A stretch of 64,000 bases of DNA from Cupriavidus nantongensis (GCF_001598055.1 NZ_CP014844.1:1240001-1304000), one strand, 5' to 3'. Shown: positions 33,561 to 43,132, counted from the stretch's first letter. The notes: generated from the sequence alone by a model not told the origin. Numbers and translations: made by a program.

Positions 33561-33991
33561 CTATTCCGCTTCGCTGCGCACCCTGGCGCGCTCGCGCCAA
33601 GCCATCAGGTCAACCAGCTCCATCTCATCCATGGCCGCGGGCGGCCAATGGAAGATCACAGCGATGTCGGCGAAGGCGTCTTCGACGCGGTCGCAGAGTC
33701 GGGCACCGGAGGCCGCTCTGCCTTCCGCGCGAAAAAACCGGCCACCGCCGTGCCGACCTCGAGCAGATCCGCCGGGTCCATGTTCGCCACATCGGCGGCC
33801 GTCAGCGTGGGTGTGGTGATGCGCGGCAGCACGGTCTGCAGCGCCACGACGTCCATGTTGCACAGTGCGACCAGCGACACGCCTCGCAGCGCGCCGGCAA
33901 GCGGCTTGCGCACGGTGAGCGACTCGATGACTTGCTCGCCGCGCTTGATCGGCTCGTCGAGGGCAATGGTTTCGGTAACAGGGGTAGCCAT
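33561..33991 (-). CDS. E+E': gpE+E' tail-assembly fusion made by -1 frameshift
   Basis: Reading starts at 33991 in the gpE frame and moves to the -1 frame at the slippery heptamer T TTT TTC (33731-33737 on the plus strand as GAAAAAA). It then continues through DAFADIAVIFHWPPAAMDEM to the stop at 33561. The fusion is about 143 aa. P2 E+E' is made in the same way at T TTT TTG. The two products act as chaperones for the tape measure. Confidence 0.9.
33656..33991 (-). CDS. E: P2 gpE-type tail chaperone
   Basis: A 111-aa protein (MATPVTETIALDEPIKRGEQ, SLTVRKPLAGALRGVSLVAL, VDVVALQTVL-like core), the standard gpE family. The ATG at 33991 is preferred; the track start at 34057 adds noise. Its 3' end is the frame for the -1 shift product. 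Confidence 0.93.
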   Translation of the reverse strand: MATPVTETIALDEPIKRGEQVIESLTVRKPLAGALRGVSLVALCNMDVVALQTVLPRITTPTLTAADVANMDPADLLEVGTAVAGFFARKAERPPVPDSATASKTPSPTSL

Positions 33992-34046
33992 GATGTGATC
34001 CTGATAGGTGAGGGAAGGAAGGGGCGCGAACAACGCGCCCCGCGAG

Positions 34047-34556
34047 TTACAGGCCAATGGCCTTGCGGATGCGCGCGTAGCGGTCGACGCCGCCGACCAT
34101 AACGATCCGGTTCGGAATGTCGATCTCGATCAGCGTCTCGCCGTTGACAGTCAGCTTGTAGTAGCTGCAGGTGGTCGTGTACTTGTGCTGGGTGTCTTCG
34201 GCCGGCTTCGCGTTGCCAAAGTCGATTTCCTTGTGACGGCCGCGTACGACCACATCGACGGAATCGACCTCTTCGCTGTCCTCGCTTTGGTAGGCGCCCG
34301 AGAAGCGCAGCAGTGCGCCGTTGTGGGTCGCCAGTCCATACTGCTTCAGCGCGCTTTCCAGCACGCCGCCAGCGGTCCATTCGAGCACGATCAGCTCGTT
34401 GCCGAAGTCGATCTCGATGGGTCCAGGCATGCCGCCGGCGCGGTATTCCTCCATCTTGCGCGACAGCTTCGGCAAGGTCAGCTCCGGCACATCGCCGGCA
34501 TACGACTCGCCGTCGTTGAACAGGTTGAAGTCTTTCAGTTTTCTGGGCAGTCCCAT
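34047..34556 (-). CDS. FII: P2 gpFII-type major tail tube protein
   Basis: A 169-aa protein starting MGLPRKLKDFNLFNDGESYA, with VPELTLPKLSRKMEEYRAGG, and ITSEQ-like ending EIDIPNRIVMVGGVDRYARI. All are signatures of FII tail tube subunits. It lies 34 bp after the sheath stop. Confidence 0.96.
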   Translation of the reverse strand: MGLPRKLKDFNLFNDGESYAGDVPELTLPKLSRKMEEYRAGGMPGPIEIDFGNELIVLEWTAGGVLESALKQYGLATHNGALLRFSGAYQSEDSEEVDSVDVVVRGRHKEIDFGNAKPAEDTQHKYTTTCSYYKLTVNGETLIEIDIPNRIVMVGGVDRYARIRKAIGL

Positions 34557-34590
34557 GTTGGCTCCTAGTGTGTTGGGTAGCGGGCAGCGA

Positions 34591-35769
34591 TCAGACCGAA
34601 GCCGCGATACGCGCGCCGAAGTCGGCCAGGTAGCGGTCGGTGAGGCGCTGGCGGAAATTCAGGTTCTCCAGCGGCGGGACCGGCGTGTAGTCGTAGTCCA
34701 CCCAGAACTGGCCGTCCTTGAGGGTCTCCTTGCTGTTGGCTTCTTCGTCGTACCAGGCGCTGCCACCGAGGATGTAGCCCTTCGATCGCAAGTCGCTGAA
34801 CTTGGCGTTGATGCTCTCGATCAGGTCACGCGCGAGCGATGGGTGAAGCGGCTTGTCGACGAAGGCGAAATGCGCTTCGGCAATCGTGTCGGCCAGCACC
34901 TGCGCGGTGCGGGTGTAGTTCTCGAAGAAGAAGAACCCGTCCTTGTCGGTGGTGCGCGACCCCCAGAAGCGATAGCCGCCGTTGCGGATCAGCGTGGTGA
35001 CTTCGCGGCCGTTCAAGTACCCTGCGTCGGAGGCCGGATCCTGCAGATCCCAGAACACGTCGCGCGAGATTCCCGTGGGGCCATTGACCACCATGTTGGA
35101 GAGCGTCTTGTGCCAGCCGATCTCCTCGTCGAGCTTGGCGCGCAAGCCGAGCGCGTAGGCGGTGGCCGGAATGGTCTTCTCGGCCGCGGCGTCGGTATCC
35201 CAGCCCAGGAAGTCCGGCCAGAGCAGCATCAACTCACGCTGACCGAACTCCGTGCGGTAGGCGGTGGCCTCTTCCTTCGTCTTGGCACCCCAGGTGCTCG
35301 CGTAGGCAAAGGCACGCAGCTGCTGGGCGGCCGATACCATGGCGTTCGTGACGGCCTTCGTATCCAGGCCCGGTGCGCCGAGAATGCGCGGCTTCACGCC
35401 GAGCTTCGCCTGGGCCGCCAGCAGCGCCTTGATGCCGGTGTATTCGCCGTTCGCCGTGGCGCCGCCGATGACATTGTTGGTGGTCTCGGCTTCGTCGGCG
35501 CCTTCGTCGACGCGCACGACGACCGTAAGAGGCTTGGCCTGGTTCCCGATCGCTTCCAGCGTGCGCGCCAGCGTACCCGTGTCGCCGGCCTTGCCGGCCG
35601 CAGTGTGCACGTTGGTCAGCAGCACGGGCTTGTTCAGCGGGAAGGTGACGGCATCGGCATCGTCAGCGGTGGCCACTAGGCCGATAACAGCCGTTTCGAT
35701 CGTGCGGATGGGCCGCGTGCCTTCGTTCAGCTCGATGACGCGGACGCCGTGATGGTATTGGGTGGGCAT
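34591..35769 (-). CDS. FI: P2 gpFI-type tail sheath protein
   Basis: A 392-aa protein starting MPTQYHHGVRVIELNEGTRP and carrying IETAVIGLVATADDADAVTF, ILGAPGLDTKAVTNAMVSAA, YRFWGSRTTD. It is the contractile sheath subunit. Length matches P2 FI (396 aa). ATG at 35769 chosen over 35826. Confidence 0.97.
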   Translation of the reverse strand: MPTQYHHGVRVIELNEGTRPIRTIETAVIGLVATADDADAVTFPLNKPVLLTNVHTAAGKAGDTGTLARTLEAIGNQAKPLTVVVRVDEGADEAETTNNVIGGATANGEYTGIKALLAAQAKLGVKPRILGAPGLDTKAVTNAMVSAAQQLRAFAYASTWGAKTKEEATAYRTEFGQRELMLLWPDFLGWDTDAAAEKTIPATAYALGLRAKLDEEIGWHKTLSNMVVNGPTGISRDVFWDLQDPASDAGYLNGREVTTLIRNGGYRFWGSRTTDKDGFFFFENYTRTAQVLADTIAEAHFAFVDKPLHPSLARDLIESINAKFSDLRSKGYILGGSAWYDEEANSKETLKDGQFWVDYDYTPVPPLENLNFRQRLTDRYLADFGARIAASV

Positions 35770-35797
35770 GGTGCTGTGCTCCAGTGGTGGAAGGGAA

Positions 35798-36436
35798 TTA
35801 CGAAGCGGCGCCGGGCCAGCCGGCAAAGACGTCGATGTCGGTGAGGTGGTCGATATCGGCGGGGTCGGTGATGGCGCGCACGGCCGCTTTCAGCGCGCGT
35901 GCGTTGGCGTGCGCGGCCTCGTGGTGGGCGGCGAGCGCGACGGCCATGTCCTGCACGCCGGCGGCGTCCAGGTCGAGCGTGGTGCCGCTGGCTTCCCAGC
36001 GCACGGCGAACGGCTCGGCCGCGACCAGGGCCGCCCGCGCGGCTTCCGCGCGAGCCAGAATGCGCAGCGCTGACGCGGGGTCCGCGTCGACCAGGACACC
36101 CCGGAAGGCGAAGGGGCGCCGTTCGGCCGTGCGCCGCTCGATCTCGATCTGCTCGATCAAGCGGGCCTGGGCGACTGCCAGCCGCGCCGCGAGCTCGGCG
36201 GCAAGCGCGGCTTCGAACTCCGCCTCTGACAATACGGCGAGCAGCCCAGGCGTATCGGCCGGCGCCGCGTCGCAGGTGCCAAACAGCTCGGGCACGACGG
36301 CCGGGTACTGGCTTTCCCTCGCGAAGACGAACTGCAGGCCTGGCAACGCCGGCTCGGTTGGGATTGCGACGGGGCCGCTGGCACCGTCCAGGCCGCTGTC
36401 GCGGTCGATGTAGGTGTAGCGAACGTGCAGGCTCAT
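35798..36436 (-). CDS. DUF4376-type tail fibre-associated protein
   Basis: A 212-aa protein. The middle has ELAARLAVAQARLIEQIEIE and then RPFAFRGVLVDADPASALRI, the DUF4376 signature seen beside phage tail fibres. It overlaps the fibre gene stop by 4 bp (ATGA). It probably helps assemble or caps the fibre, by position. Confidence 0.75.
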   Translation of the reverse strand: MSLHVRYTYIDRDSGLDGASGPVAIPTEPALPGLQFVFARESQYPAVVPELFGTCDAAPADTPGLLAVLSEAEFEAALAAELAARLAVAQARLIEQIEIERRTAERRPFAFRGVLVDADPASALRILARAEAARAALVAAEPFAVRWEASGTTLDLDAAGVQDMAVALAAHHEAAHANARALKAAVRAITDPADIDHLTDIDVFAGWPGAAS

Positions 36437-38508
36437 ACGAGAACCCTCCGGATCGCACGGACCGTCGACGAGGTCGTCTTGGAAACGGAAACCTGCTTCC
36501 CATCGCTGAACTGCTGCCCCCAACAATTGCTGGTCGTGTGGCTGTTTGATGCGATGTACGTGCCAGTCCCGTAGGCTTGCGCGCCGCCGCTCTTGAACGC
36601 CGCAATCCCTGTCTGCGCGGGGTCAGTCGTCGAATAGGGATTCACGCCGAACGTGTTCTCCTGACCGTTTCCGCCGCCATCCAAACCGTTGCCAGCGGAG
36701 AAATAGGTGGTGTTGCGATATGGCCGCTGATCGTAGTTCTGCGTGGTGGATGGCTTGAACTGGGTAAAGACATACGACAGCTCTGCCCGCGCCGGCAGAT
36801 ACCAGTCGTTGTAGCCCCCAGTGCTCAGGCTGCGGCAGTACTGCGCGGCAGGGTGGGATGAGTCATTGATCGCGTTGGAGTTGGTGAGGCCATCGATCCA
36901 GCCGGTAGCGGTGGTGTTGCTGTTGTCCGTTCCGCTGCTGAAGTACTGTCGCGAGACCTCGGTCGACTTGGGGGCGACGATGACTGCGTACAGGTCGGTC
37001 CCGTAGGTCCGCTTGCCTGCCAAATACCCACCCAGCATTGCCGTCCCGATCATGCTGTCCGGATATGGGTCGGCGAGCGTGGTGAAGCTGACATAGTCTG
37101 ACCACTCCGAATAGCCAAGACTGGCGCCCTTGTGGCGGACGCGCGCACTGTAAGTCGTCTCAAACTTCAGGCCGGTCATGGAGAGAGCGACGCTGGTTAC
37201 GGCTGCCGTCGAACCCGACAGGTAATTGGTGCCGCCCAACGTCTCTACCAATTCCCATTCGGTCGCCGCGTGCGTATCGGTGCCAGCGATTACCGAGAAT
37301 GCGCTGCACGTAATGGTCGGTTTCCGGCCCACGCCCGTGGCGCCGTCCACCGGAGCAACGATCGAGGGCTTGGCAACGCTGGGTACGCGCGCGACAAAGG
37401 ATAGATCGGCCGACCAGCTCGACCAGCCGAGATTTGTGCCTTTGTGGCGCACGCGCGCGTAGTAGGTGACGCCATCGGCGAGATTGCCGGCAGGAACTGT
37501 CCAGGTGGTCTTGTTCGCCGTGCTGCTCGAGCTGCTGACCACCACGGCGCCGCCGCCGTTCGGGGCGTTGCGGATCTCCCAGTCGGACATCTCGTGCGTG
37601 TCAGACAGCCCGACGGGCGTGAAGGCGTTGGATGTGACGGACGGCGTCAGGTTGGTCGTGGCGCCCGATGCCGGCGCCGTGATCGCCGGCTGCTGCACAC
37701 CGGCACTGACCACCGAGCTGGTGGTCTGCGCGGGAGCGGAGCGGTTGCCCAGCGTGTCGATCGCGCGTGCCTTCATCGTGATGGTCGACCCCACCGCGGC
37801 GGTTACCGTGAAGATGCAGGTCGCGCTGCCGCTGGCGGCCGGGCGATTCACGACGCTGCCGTCTGGCAACACAAAGTCGAAGCTGGCGATCGCAGTCGGG
37901 GCGGCCAGCAGGCTCTGCGCGGAGGCGGTGATGGTGTGCGGGTAGCCGGCACCGGCAACCGCTGGTGCGCTCACCTGCGGGACCGACACGACGACGCTCG
38001 ACTGCACCTCGATGGCGATGTTCTCGGCATGCACCACGCGCCCGTCCGGACCGATCTGCAGCACGGGGATCGCCGCGGCGCCGCCGTAGATGCCGGCGTC
38101 GACGCCGGTCGGGAGCAGCGGCAGCTGCGGGCCGCCGAGCTGCGCCAGGTCGGTATTGATCTCGGCGATCGCCGCATTGATCGTGCTGGCCAGCTGTGCG
38201 CGCGCCTGGTCCTGCTGCTGCAGCGCGGTCGCCAGCTCGGCCGACGTCACCGCGTACGGCAAGCCGGCCAGCGCCGTGCGCAGCTTTCCCATCTCCGTAT
38301 TGATCTCCTGGATCGGACCAGCCAGCACCTGGTTGATGCGGACCAGTCCGAACTCGGAGACTTGGCGCACCGCATCTTCCCAAGTGATCTCGATCTGCTC
38401 GAGCTCGGCCAGGCGAAGGTCGATGTCCGTCCAGATCGCATTGAAGTAGGCGGCGCCCAGCCGGGTCCGCCCGTCAATCATCCGGTACCGGTCGAAGTTG
38501 CGCGGCAT
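36433..38508 (-). CDS. tail fibre with two Fn3-like repeats and a DUF1566 (Lcl) C-terminus
   Basis: A 691-aa protein. The N-terminus (MPRNFDRYRMIDGRTRLGAA) is a tail-attachment region with helices. Two similar beta-sandwich repeats lie at about 270-375 and 376-475; both contain DTH..(S/T)(D/E)WE, TYYARVRHKGTNLGWSSWSA and its partner TYSARVRHKGASLGYSEWSD. The last 200 residues have WYLPARAELSYVFTQF and a Gly/Asn/Thr-rich DUF1566 lectin-like end. It is likely the receptor-binding fibre in the position of P2 gpH. Confidence 0.85.
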   Translation of the reverse strand: MPRNFDRYRMIDGRTRLGAAYFNAIWTDIDLRLAELEQIEITWEDAVRQVSEFGLVRINQVLAGPIQEINTEMGKLRTALAGLPYAVTSAELATALQQQDQARAQLASTINAAIAEINTDLAQLGGPQLPLLPTGVDAGIYGGAAAIPVLQIGPDGRVVHAENIAIEVQSSVVVSVPQVSAPAVAGAGYPHTITASAQSLLAAPTAIASFDFVLPDGSVVNRPAASGSATCIFTVTAAVGSTITMKARAIDTLGNRSAPAQTTSSVVSAGVQQPAITAPASGATTNLTPSVTSNAFTPVGLSDTHEMSDWEIRNAPNGGGAVVVSSSSSTANKTTWTVPAGNLADGVTYYARVRHKGTNLGWSSWSADLSFVARVPSVAKPSIVAPVDGATGVGRKPTITCSAFSVIAGTDTHAATEWELVETLGGTNYLSGSTAAVTSVALSMTGLKFETTYSARVRHKGASLGYSEWSDYVSFTTLADPYPDSMIGTAMLGGYLAGKRTYGTDLYAVIVAPKSTEVSRQYFSSGTDNSNTTATGWIDGLTNSNAINDSSHPAAQYCRSLSTGGYNDWYLPARAELSYVFTQFKPSTTQNYDQRPYRNTTYFSAGNGLDGGGNGQENTFGVNPYSTTDPAQTGIAAFKSGGAQAYGTGTYIASNSHTTSNCWGQQFSDGKQVSVSKTTSSTVRAIRRVLV

Positions 38509-38509
38509 G

Positions 38510-38725
38510 TCAGTTCGCTTCGGTAGAGGCCGATTCCGCGGTCAGAATCACGTCCGCGTGCTGTTTCACGACATCGCCGCGCAGCACCAGGTCCTGCCCC
38601 GGATAGAAGACCTGGCCGAACACCGGCAGGCGGTCGGACAGCGTGACGCGGTACTGGCCTGCGTCGTCGAGGTCGGCGAACTGGGAGGGAGCCGGCGCTG
38701 GCTTGGGGGTCGTTTTGGTTGCCAT
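38510..38725 (-). CDS. small tail-region hypothetical protein
   Basis: A 71-aa protein: a disordered N-terminus, then YRVTLSDRLPVFGQVFYPGQ and a helical end. It sits directly between the two large tail genes, 1 bp from the fibre start. Function unknown. Confidence 0.6.
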   Translation of the reverse strand: MATKTTPKPAPAPSQFADLDDAGQYRVTLSDRLPVFGQVFYPGQDLVLRGDVVKQHADVILTAESASTEAN

Positions 38726-38751
38726 GGGTTTCTCCTGTCAGGGCTAGGCGA

Positions 38752-40941
38752 TCACAGCGCCACGTCGGTGCGCTCGACGACGACGAATGGGGCCGATGCC
38801 GCGTTGCGCGAGCCGGCCAGCTTGATCTGGTACTCGGTGATGCCAGGGTTCGGCGCAAAGGTGAAGGTGATGCGCTTGGCCTTGCCATCCGGTTCGTCCT
38901 TGGTGGCGGTTGCGGTCGGGTTGTAGGTGGTCGCGCCGCTCTTGATTTGCGCCGAAAGGGTGTGGTTCGCCGCATCCCACTGCGCCACGACTACCTGCAC
39001 CTGGATCGTGGTGCTGGGCGCGGCCAGCGTCCGCAGCTTGCTCCAGTGCGTGAAGGCCGTGGCCGCGCGCGAGCCGCGCACCGCGTTGGCACGTAGCACC
39101 AGGGCGGGCGCGAGGTCCGACGTGCCGATCATGACCACGCGCAGCGGCACGATGTCCGGTGCATCGGCCAGCCGATTGGCGGTGTCGTCATCGAGCCGGT
39201 ACCACTTGCCGCCCACCTGGATCTCGTAGTGCAGCGACGTGCCTTCCGGGACCACCTGGTTGGGTTGCAGGGTCAGATCGCTGATGCCGCCCGCCAGGGA
39301 GATCGCCTGGAGGGAAACCTCGGTGCGTGGCTGGCGGAAGACGGCGGAGTAGAGCGAGAACATCAGGTCTTTGGTGATGTCGCCCGTGAAGTAGTCGCCG
39401 TCCGTGCCGAAGAAGAGCGTGCCTTGCGTGTAGTTGTTGCCCGAGACGACGGCCGCGCGATGGTCACCCTGGGTGATGAGGACGATGGCGTAACGCTTGC
39501 CGGCTTCCAGCAGCGCCGGCTCGACCGGAATGGTGGTCTCGACGGGGTAGCGCTTCAGGTTTGCCGCCGGCACCGTGACGCGACTGACAACCTTGCCCAG
39601 ATCCGGCTTGCCGCCCTCGGTTTCGCAGACGACCAGGTGCACGTCGCCGGCAGCGGCCACCTGGGTGAAGTACAGGCCCACCTTGGTGAGCCACATCGCA
39701 TTGGCGACCAGCACGGTCTGCGCCAGCAACACGCCGTTGTAGTTCGTGGTGCTGGTCTCCAGCTCGTAGTTGGTCTCCTTGCGCTCGACGTAATAGCCAT
39801 AGCGCTTCGGCTCGTCATGGCGGAACAGGTATCGATAGTCCCCGCGCGCCTTGTAGTACCGGCTGAGGTACCAGTTCGCGTAGTAGTTCCAGTGCCAGCC
39901 GTAGCGGTATTCCCACCGCGTGGTGGTGTACTCGCGCAGCGTGTGAGTCTGGACCTGGTACTGCGACAAGCTGATATCGCCCGCGTAGCCGGTCGTGGCG
40001 ATCCGCACGGCTTCCTGATACGCCGGTAGCACCTGGTCGCTGGCCGAGCGGCTGACGGCCGGCTCGAAAGGGTTGAAGAGCGCGATGGCAACCTGGTAGC
40101 TGGCTGCGAGCGGGAACTGCAGCCCGGCCTGCACGATGGCGGTCTGCCCGGTTGCCGCGGTGTCGGTGTGGCCGTCGTCTTCAAAGAAGTCGCTATCGGC
40201 CGCCATGAAGGTGGCCGGCAGATTCAGTTTGCCGCGCACGCGAGCCAGCTCGGCGGCCAGCTCCACCACCTGGCGTTGCTGTGCCAGCCCTTCGGTCTTG
40301 GTCGACAGCGCAGCCAGATCGGTGGCGATGCTCGACACACGCGGGTCGGTGCGCGCGCGCCACGTTTCGAGATCCCGCACACGGGATGCCTGCTCCGCCA
40401 GGTTCGGCAGGCGCGCGGCGACGCGCACGTCGATGCGCTCGACGCCGGTGGGGATTAGTACGATATCGGCGATCGCCAGCGTGCCGGATTGCAGCGCAGG
40501 CGCCTGCGGATCAGCGGACTCGGCACCGGCGAGCAGGTTGACGTTGGCCTTGTGCAGCTGCTGCATGGCGACGGCCTGCGGCTGCGTGGCGCCCGAGGTC
40601 AGGTCGATCAGGAAGTCGCGCGGCTCGACGAGGGTCTCCACGGGCGTGCCGAACACGACCACCGTGACAATGCGCTTTGCCACCAGCGGCAGGTACTGGA
40701 AGAGGTTGAGCGTTTCCTCCTGCTCCGACACGTAGACCTGGCCATCGGCGTACAGCCGCAGCGGGGCGACGGTCACCTCGGTCGCCGCGGTGCTGGTGAC
40801 GGCGCCGCCGGTAAAGCGCAGGCCGGCGGCGATGCCGTCCGCGACGATGTGCCGGATGGAGTCGGCCGCATAGGTTTCGATGTTGTTCAGATCCGACTGT
40901 TGCAACTCCTGTCGGTCGCGGAAGAGGACTTTCTTTTCCAT
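38752..40941 (-). CDS. large baseplate/fibre protein (DUF4815-like)
   Basis: A 729-aa protein: MEKKVLFRDRQELQQSDLNN, EVTVAPLRLYADGQVYVSEQ, IDLTSGATQPQAVAMQQLHK and many strands. The Tyr/Trp-rich centre (RWEYRYGWHWNYYANWYLSR) is striking. It lies between gpI and the fibre, so it likely bridges baseplate and fibre. The family name is tentative. Confidence 0.7.
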   Translation of the reverse strand: MEKKVLFRDRQELQQSDLNNIETYAADSIRHIVADGIAAGLRFTGGAVTSTAATEVTVAPLRLYADGQVYVSEQEETLNLFQYLPLVAKRIVTVVVFGTPVETLVEPRDFLIDLTSGATQPQAVAMQQLHKANVNLLAGAESADPQAPALQSGTLAIADIVLIPTGVERIDVRVAARLPNLAEQASRVRDLETWRARTDPRVSSIATDLAALSTKTEGLAQQRQVVELAAELARVRGKLNLPATFMAADSDFFEDDGHTDTAATGQTAIVQAGLQFPLAASYQVAIALFNPFEPAVSRSASDQVLPAYQEAVRIATTGYAGDISLSQYQVQTHTLREYTTTRWEYRYGWHWNYYANWYLSRYYKARGDYRYLFRHDEPKRYGYYVERKETNYELETSTTNYNGVLLAQTVLVANAMWLTKVGLYFTQVAAAGDVHLVVCETEGGKPDLGKVVSRVTVPAANLKRYPVETTIPVEPALLEAGKRYAIVLITQGDHRAAVVSGNNYTQGTLFFGTDGDYFTGDITKDLMFSLYSAVFRQPRTEVSLQAISLAGGISDLTLQPNQVVPEGTSLHYEIQVGGKWYRLDDDTANRLADAPDIVPLRVVMIGTSDLAPALVLRANAVRGSRAATAFTHWSKLRTLAAPSTTIQVQVVVAQWDAANHTLSAQIKSGATTYNPTATATKDEPDGKAKRITFTFAPNPGITEYQIKLAGSRNAASAPFVVVERTDVAL

Positions 40942-40962
40942 GGTGGCTCCGGTGTTGGGTGA

Positions 40963-42201
40963 CTAGCGTTCGTTCCACTCGCCTGCGATGACATCGCCAG
41001 CGACCAGGTGCGCGCCTGCGGCCTCGGGGCGTCGGATCGCGGTATCGATCGCGATCCGATCGGACAGGCGTTTGGCCCAGCGCATGGCCGCCAGCGCCTC
41101 GGAAAGCGGTCGCTGGTCGGATGTGACGGTGTGGCCGACGACGAAGCGGCCGGCGTGCCGCAGCGTGCGCCGGCCGCGGATCTCGACGCGCAGCTCGGCG
41201 TTGTGGGCGGGGAAGCCGAGCCGGTGCTGGCCGCCAAAATGCAGGGCGGCGCGCACGCGCGAGACCTCGATGTCTGGGTCGAAGACGGCCAGCCGCTGGT
41301 ACAGCCGGTCGCGGGCTGTACTGAGCGCCAGCACCCGGTAGGACTGCCCGAGCTGCGCCGCGCCGAGAAAGACGCCCCGCGCGTGCCCGATCTCCGCCAC
41401 GTTGTCGAAGCGCACGTCGATCGGCGTGAGTGACGGGGTGATCGTGGTGTAGGACAGCGCGTCGTCGGTCTGCTGGTAGGCATCGGCCAGCTGCAGGTTG
41501 TAGATCCGCTGGCGCGCGTCGCTGGTTGCCAGGTACCGAGGATGCCCAGCGATGAAGGACACGTGCCGGCGTACGCCTGGCGCGCGCACCTCGACCTCCG
41601 TGATGGCGGTGCGCGTGCTGGTGGTGCTGGAGCGCTGCAGAATGGCCAGTTCGGATTCCACGCCGTCGCGGTAGAGGTACGCGCGGGGGGCGATGCGTGC
41701 GATCGCATCGGAGATCAGCGGGAACACGCCGTGGCCCAGGTGGGCGCCGTGCAGCATCGCACCCTGGCGCTGGCCGATGGTGCGATAGCGGTAGATCCGC
41801 AGCTGCGGGTAGAGCGCCCGGAAGGCGGCGCGCTCGGCGTTCGTCAGGGCTGGCGCGAGGAAGTTCTTTGACGGTGGCGTGAAGACGCCGACGATGCGCG
41901 CGCCCGCGTAATGCGCCATGCGGCGCAGACCGGCCAGCGTGCCCTGCAGCCGATGCAGGCGCCAGCTGTTGGCGACCAGGTCGCGCTTGATCGCCTCGTC
42001 GGCGGCCGCGTTGTCGCGCTTCGGCCAGATGGGAACGTCCTCGGCCCAGGCCAGCCACGGCAGTAGCCGAAAGGGAATGGCGTGAGGCTGGTACAGCAGA
42101 CGCAGGATGCCCGGATCCGGCTCGGTGACCGTGACCTGCTCGATGGCGCGCTCCAGCGGCGTGGCGTTGGGCGGCAGCAGCGACGCGACGCGCTCAGACA
42201 C
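40963..42201 (-). CDS. I: P2 gpI-type baseplate protein with C-terminal extension
   Basis: A 412-aa protein. The first 150 residues match gpI: LLPPNATPLERAIEQVTVTE, LLPWLAWAEDVPIWPKRDNA, WRLHRLQGTLAGLRRMAHYA. P2 gpI has 176 aa, so about 235 residues are added here, including two similar segments (VRFDNVAEIGHARGVFLGAA and ALHFGGQHRLGF), probably for the neighbouring large protein. Overlaps gpJ by 8 bp. Confidence 0.88.
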   Translation of the reverse strand: MSERVASLLPPNATPLERAIEQVTVTEPDPGILRLLYQPHAIPFRLLPWLAWAEDVPIWPKRDNAAADEAIKRDLVANSWRLHRLQGTLAGLRRMAHYAGARIVGVFTPPSKNFLAPALTNAERAAFRALYPQLRIYRYRTIGQRQGAMLHGAHLGHGVFPLISDAIARIAPRAYLYRDGVESELAILQRSSTTSTRTAITEVEVRAPGVRRHVSFIAGHPRYLATSDARQRIYNLQLADAYQQTDDALSYTTITPSLTPIDVRFDNVAEIGHARGVFLGAAQLGQSYRVLALSTARDRLYQRLAVFDPDIEVSRVRAALHFGGQHRLGFPAHNAELRVEIRGRRTLRHAGRFVVGHTVTSDQRPLSEALAAMRWAKRLSDRIAIDTAIRRPEAAGAHLVAGDVIAGEWNER

Positions 42202-43132
42202 GGGTGTCTCCGGGCAGGATCTGCTCGGCCGTGCACAGCGCGAGCTGCAGCGGGCTGGTCACCACGTCCGCCGCCGGGGCGGACAGAAGCACGTTCTGCA
42301 CGCCTGGCGCAGCAGCGGCGCCCGTAATGCCGGCGCGCGTCACGTCGTAGCCGATCTTGCGAGTGCTGTCGCGGTAGGTCGCCCAGCGCCGCTGGGCCTC
42401 GACCACAACGAGGTCTGGCTCGGTGCCTGGGTAGAGGGTCAGCGTGGCGTGCGTTTGGTACTCGATGACGCTCGGCGGCGCCACGACCAGCCAGTCGGTC
42501 AGCGGACGGACTTCCTCAGCGTTGAGTGCGCGCCGCACGGCGTTCATGACGCGTGAGCCGCTGCGCGCAATGATGTCGACCAGGGTCTCGTCTTCCGGCT
42601 GATCCGGGAAAGCCGCGCGGCCGTGGCGGATCTCCACCTCGGTGGCCTCGGACACAGGCACGCGCTCGCGCGCCAGCACGGCGACCGCGACCTGGCCGTC
42701 GATCGGCGAGTCGACGTTGACGTCGACGATATCGGTCGAGACGCGCATCACGTGGGCGCGGTAGGCATTGCTGGGTCCGGCCGCGGCCAGCAGCGAGTTG
42801 CCGGCCTTGACGCGCGGCTTGAACCGCTCGTCCTTTTCGCCGGGGAGGCGCTCCACATCGACGCGGGCGCCGAGGTGGTCGAGGTCCGAATCCATGGCGT
42901 AGGCGAGCAGCAGCGCGCGCGCAGCATCGTTGATGCGCTCGCGGTGCAGCATGTCACGGTAGGCCGCGACTTCCAGCAACTTGCGTGCAGGCTCGGACTC
43001 GAGGCCGATCACGTCGGCAAACTCGGGATACCGGGCAATGGCCTTGGCGATCAGCGCGGCCAGCAGCACCTCGAAATCGAGCTCCTCGATAACCTTGGGC
43101 GCAGGGAGGCGGTCGAGATCAATCGCGTTCAT
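42194..43132 (-). CDS. J: P2 gpJ-type baseplate protein
   Basis: A 312-aa protein with LPAPKVIEELDFEVLLAALI, ARKLLEVAAYRDMLHRERIN, LLLAYAMDSDLDHLGARVDV, typical baseplate J. ATG at 43132 overlaps the gpW stop (ATGA). Wedge component. Confidence 0.95.
   Translation of the reverse strand: MNAIDLDRLPAPKVIEELDFEVLLAALIAKAIARYPEFADVIGLESEPARKLLEVAAYRDMLHRERINDAARALLLAYAMDSDLDHLGARVDVERLPGEKDERFKPRVKAGNSLLAAAGPSNAYRAHVMRVSTDIVDVNVDSPIDGQVAVAVLARERVPVSEATEVEIRHGRAAFPDQPEDETLVDIIARSGSRVMNAVRRALNAEEVRPLTDWLVVAPPSVIEYQTHATLTLYPGTEPDLVVVEAQRRWATYRDSTRKIGYDVTRAGITGAAAAPGVQNVLLSAPAADVVTSPLQLALCTAEQILPGDTRV

Noticed and set aside
36433..38508. Diversity-generating retroelement target (DUF1566 end)
   Set aside because: No reverse transcriptase or template repeat is visible in the window, and no near-copy of the C-terminal coding sequence was noticed.
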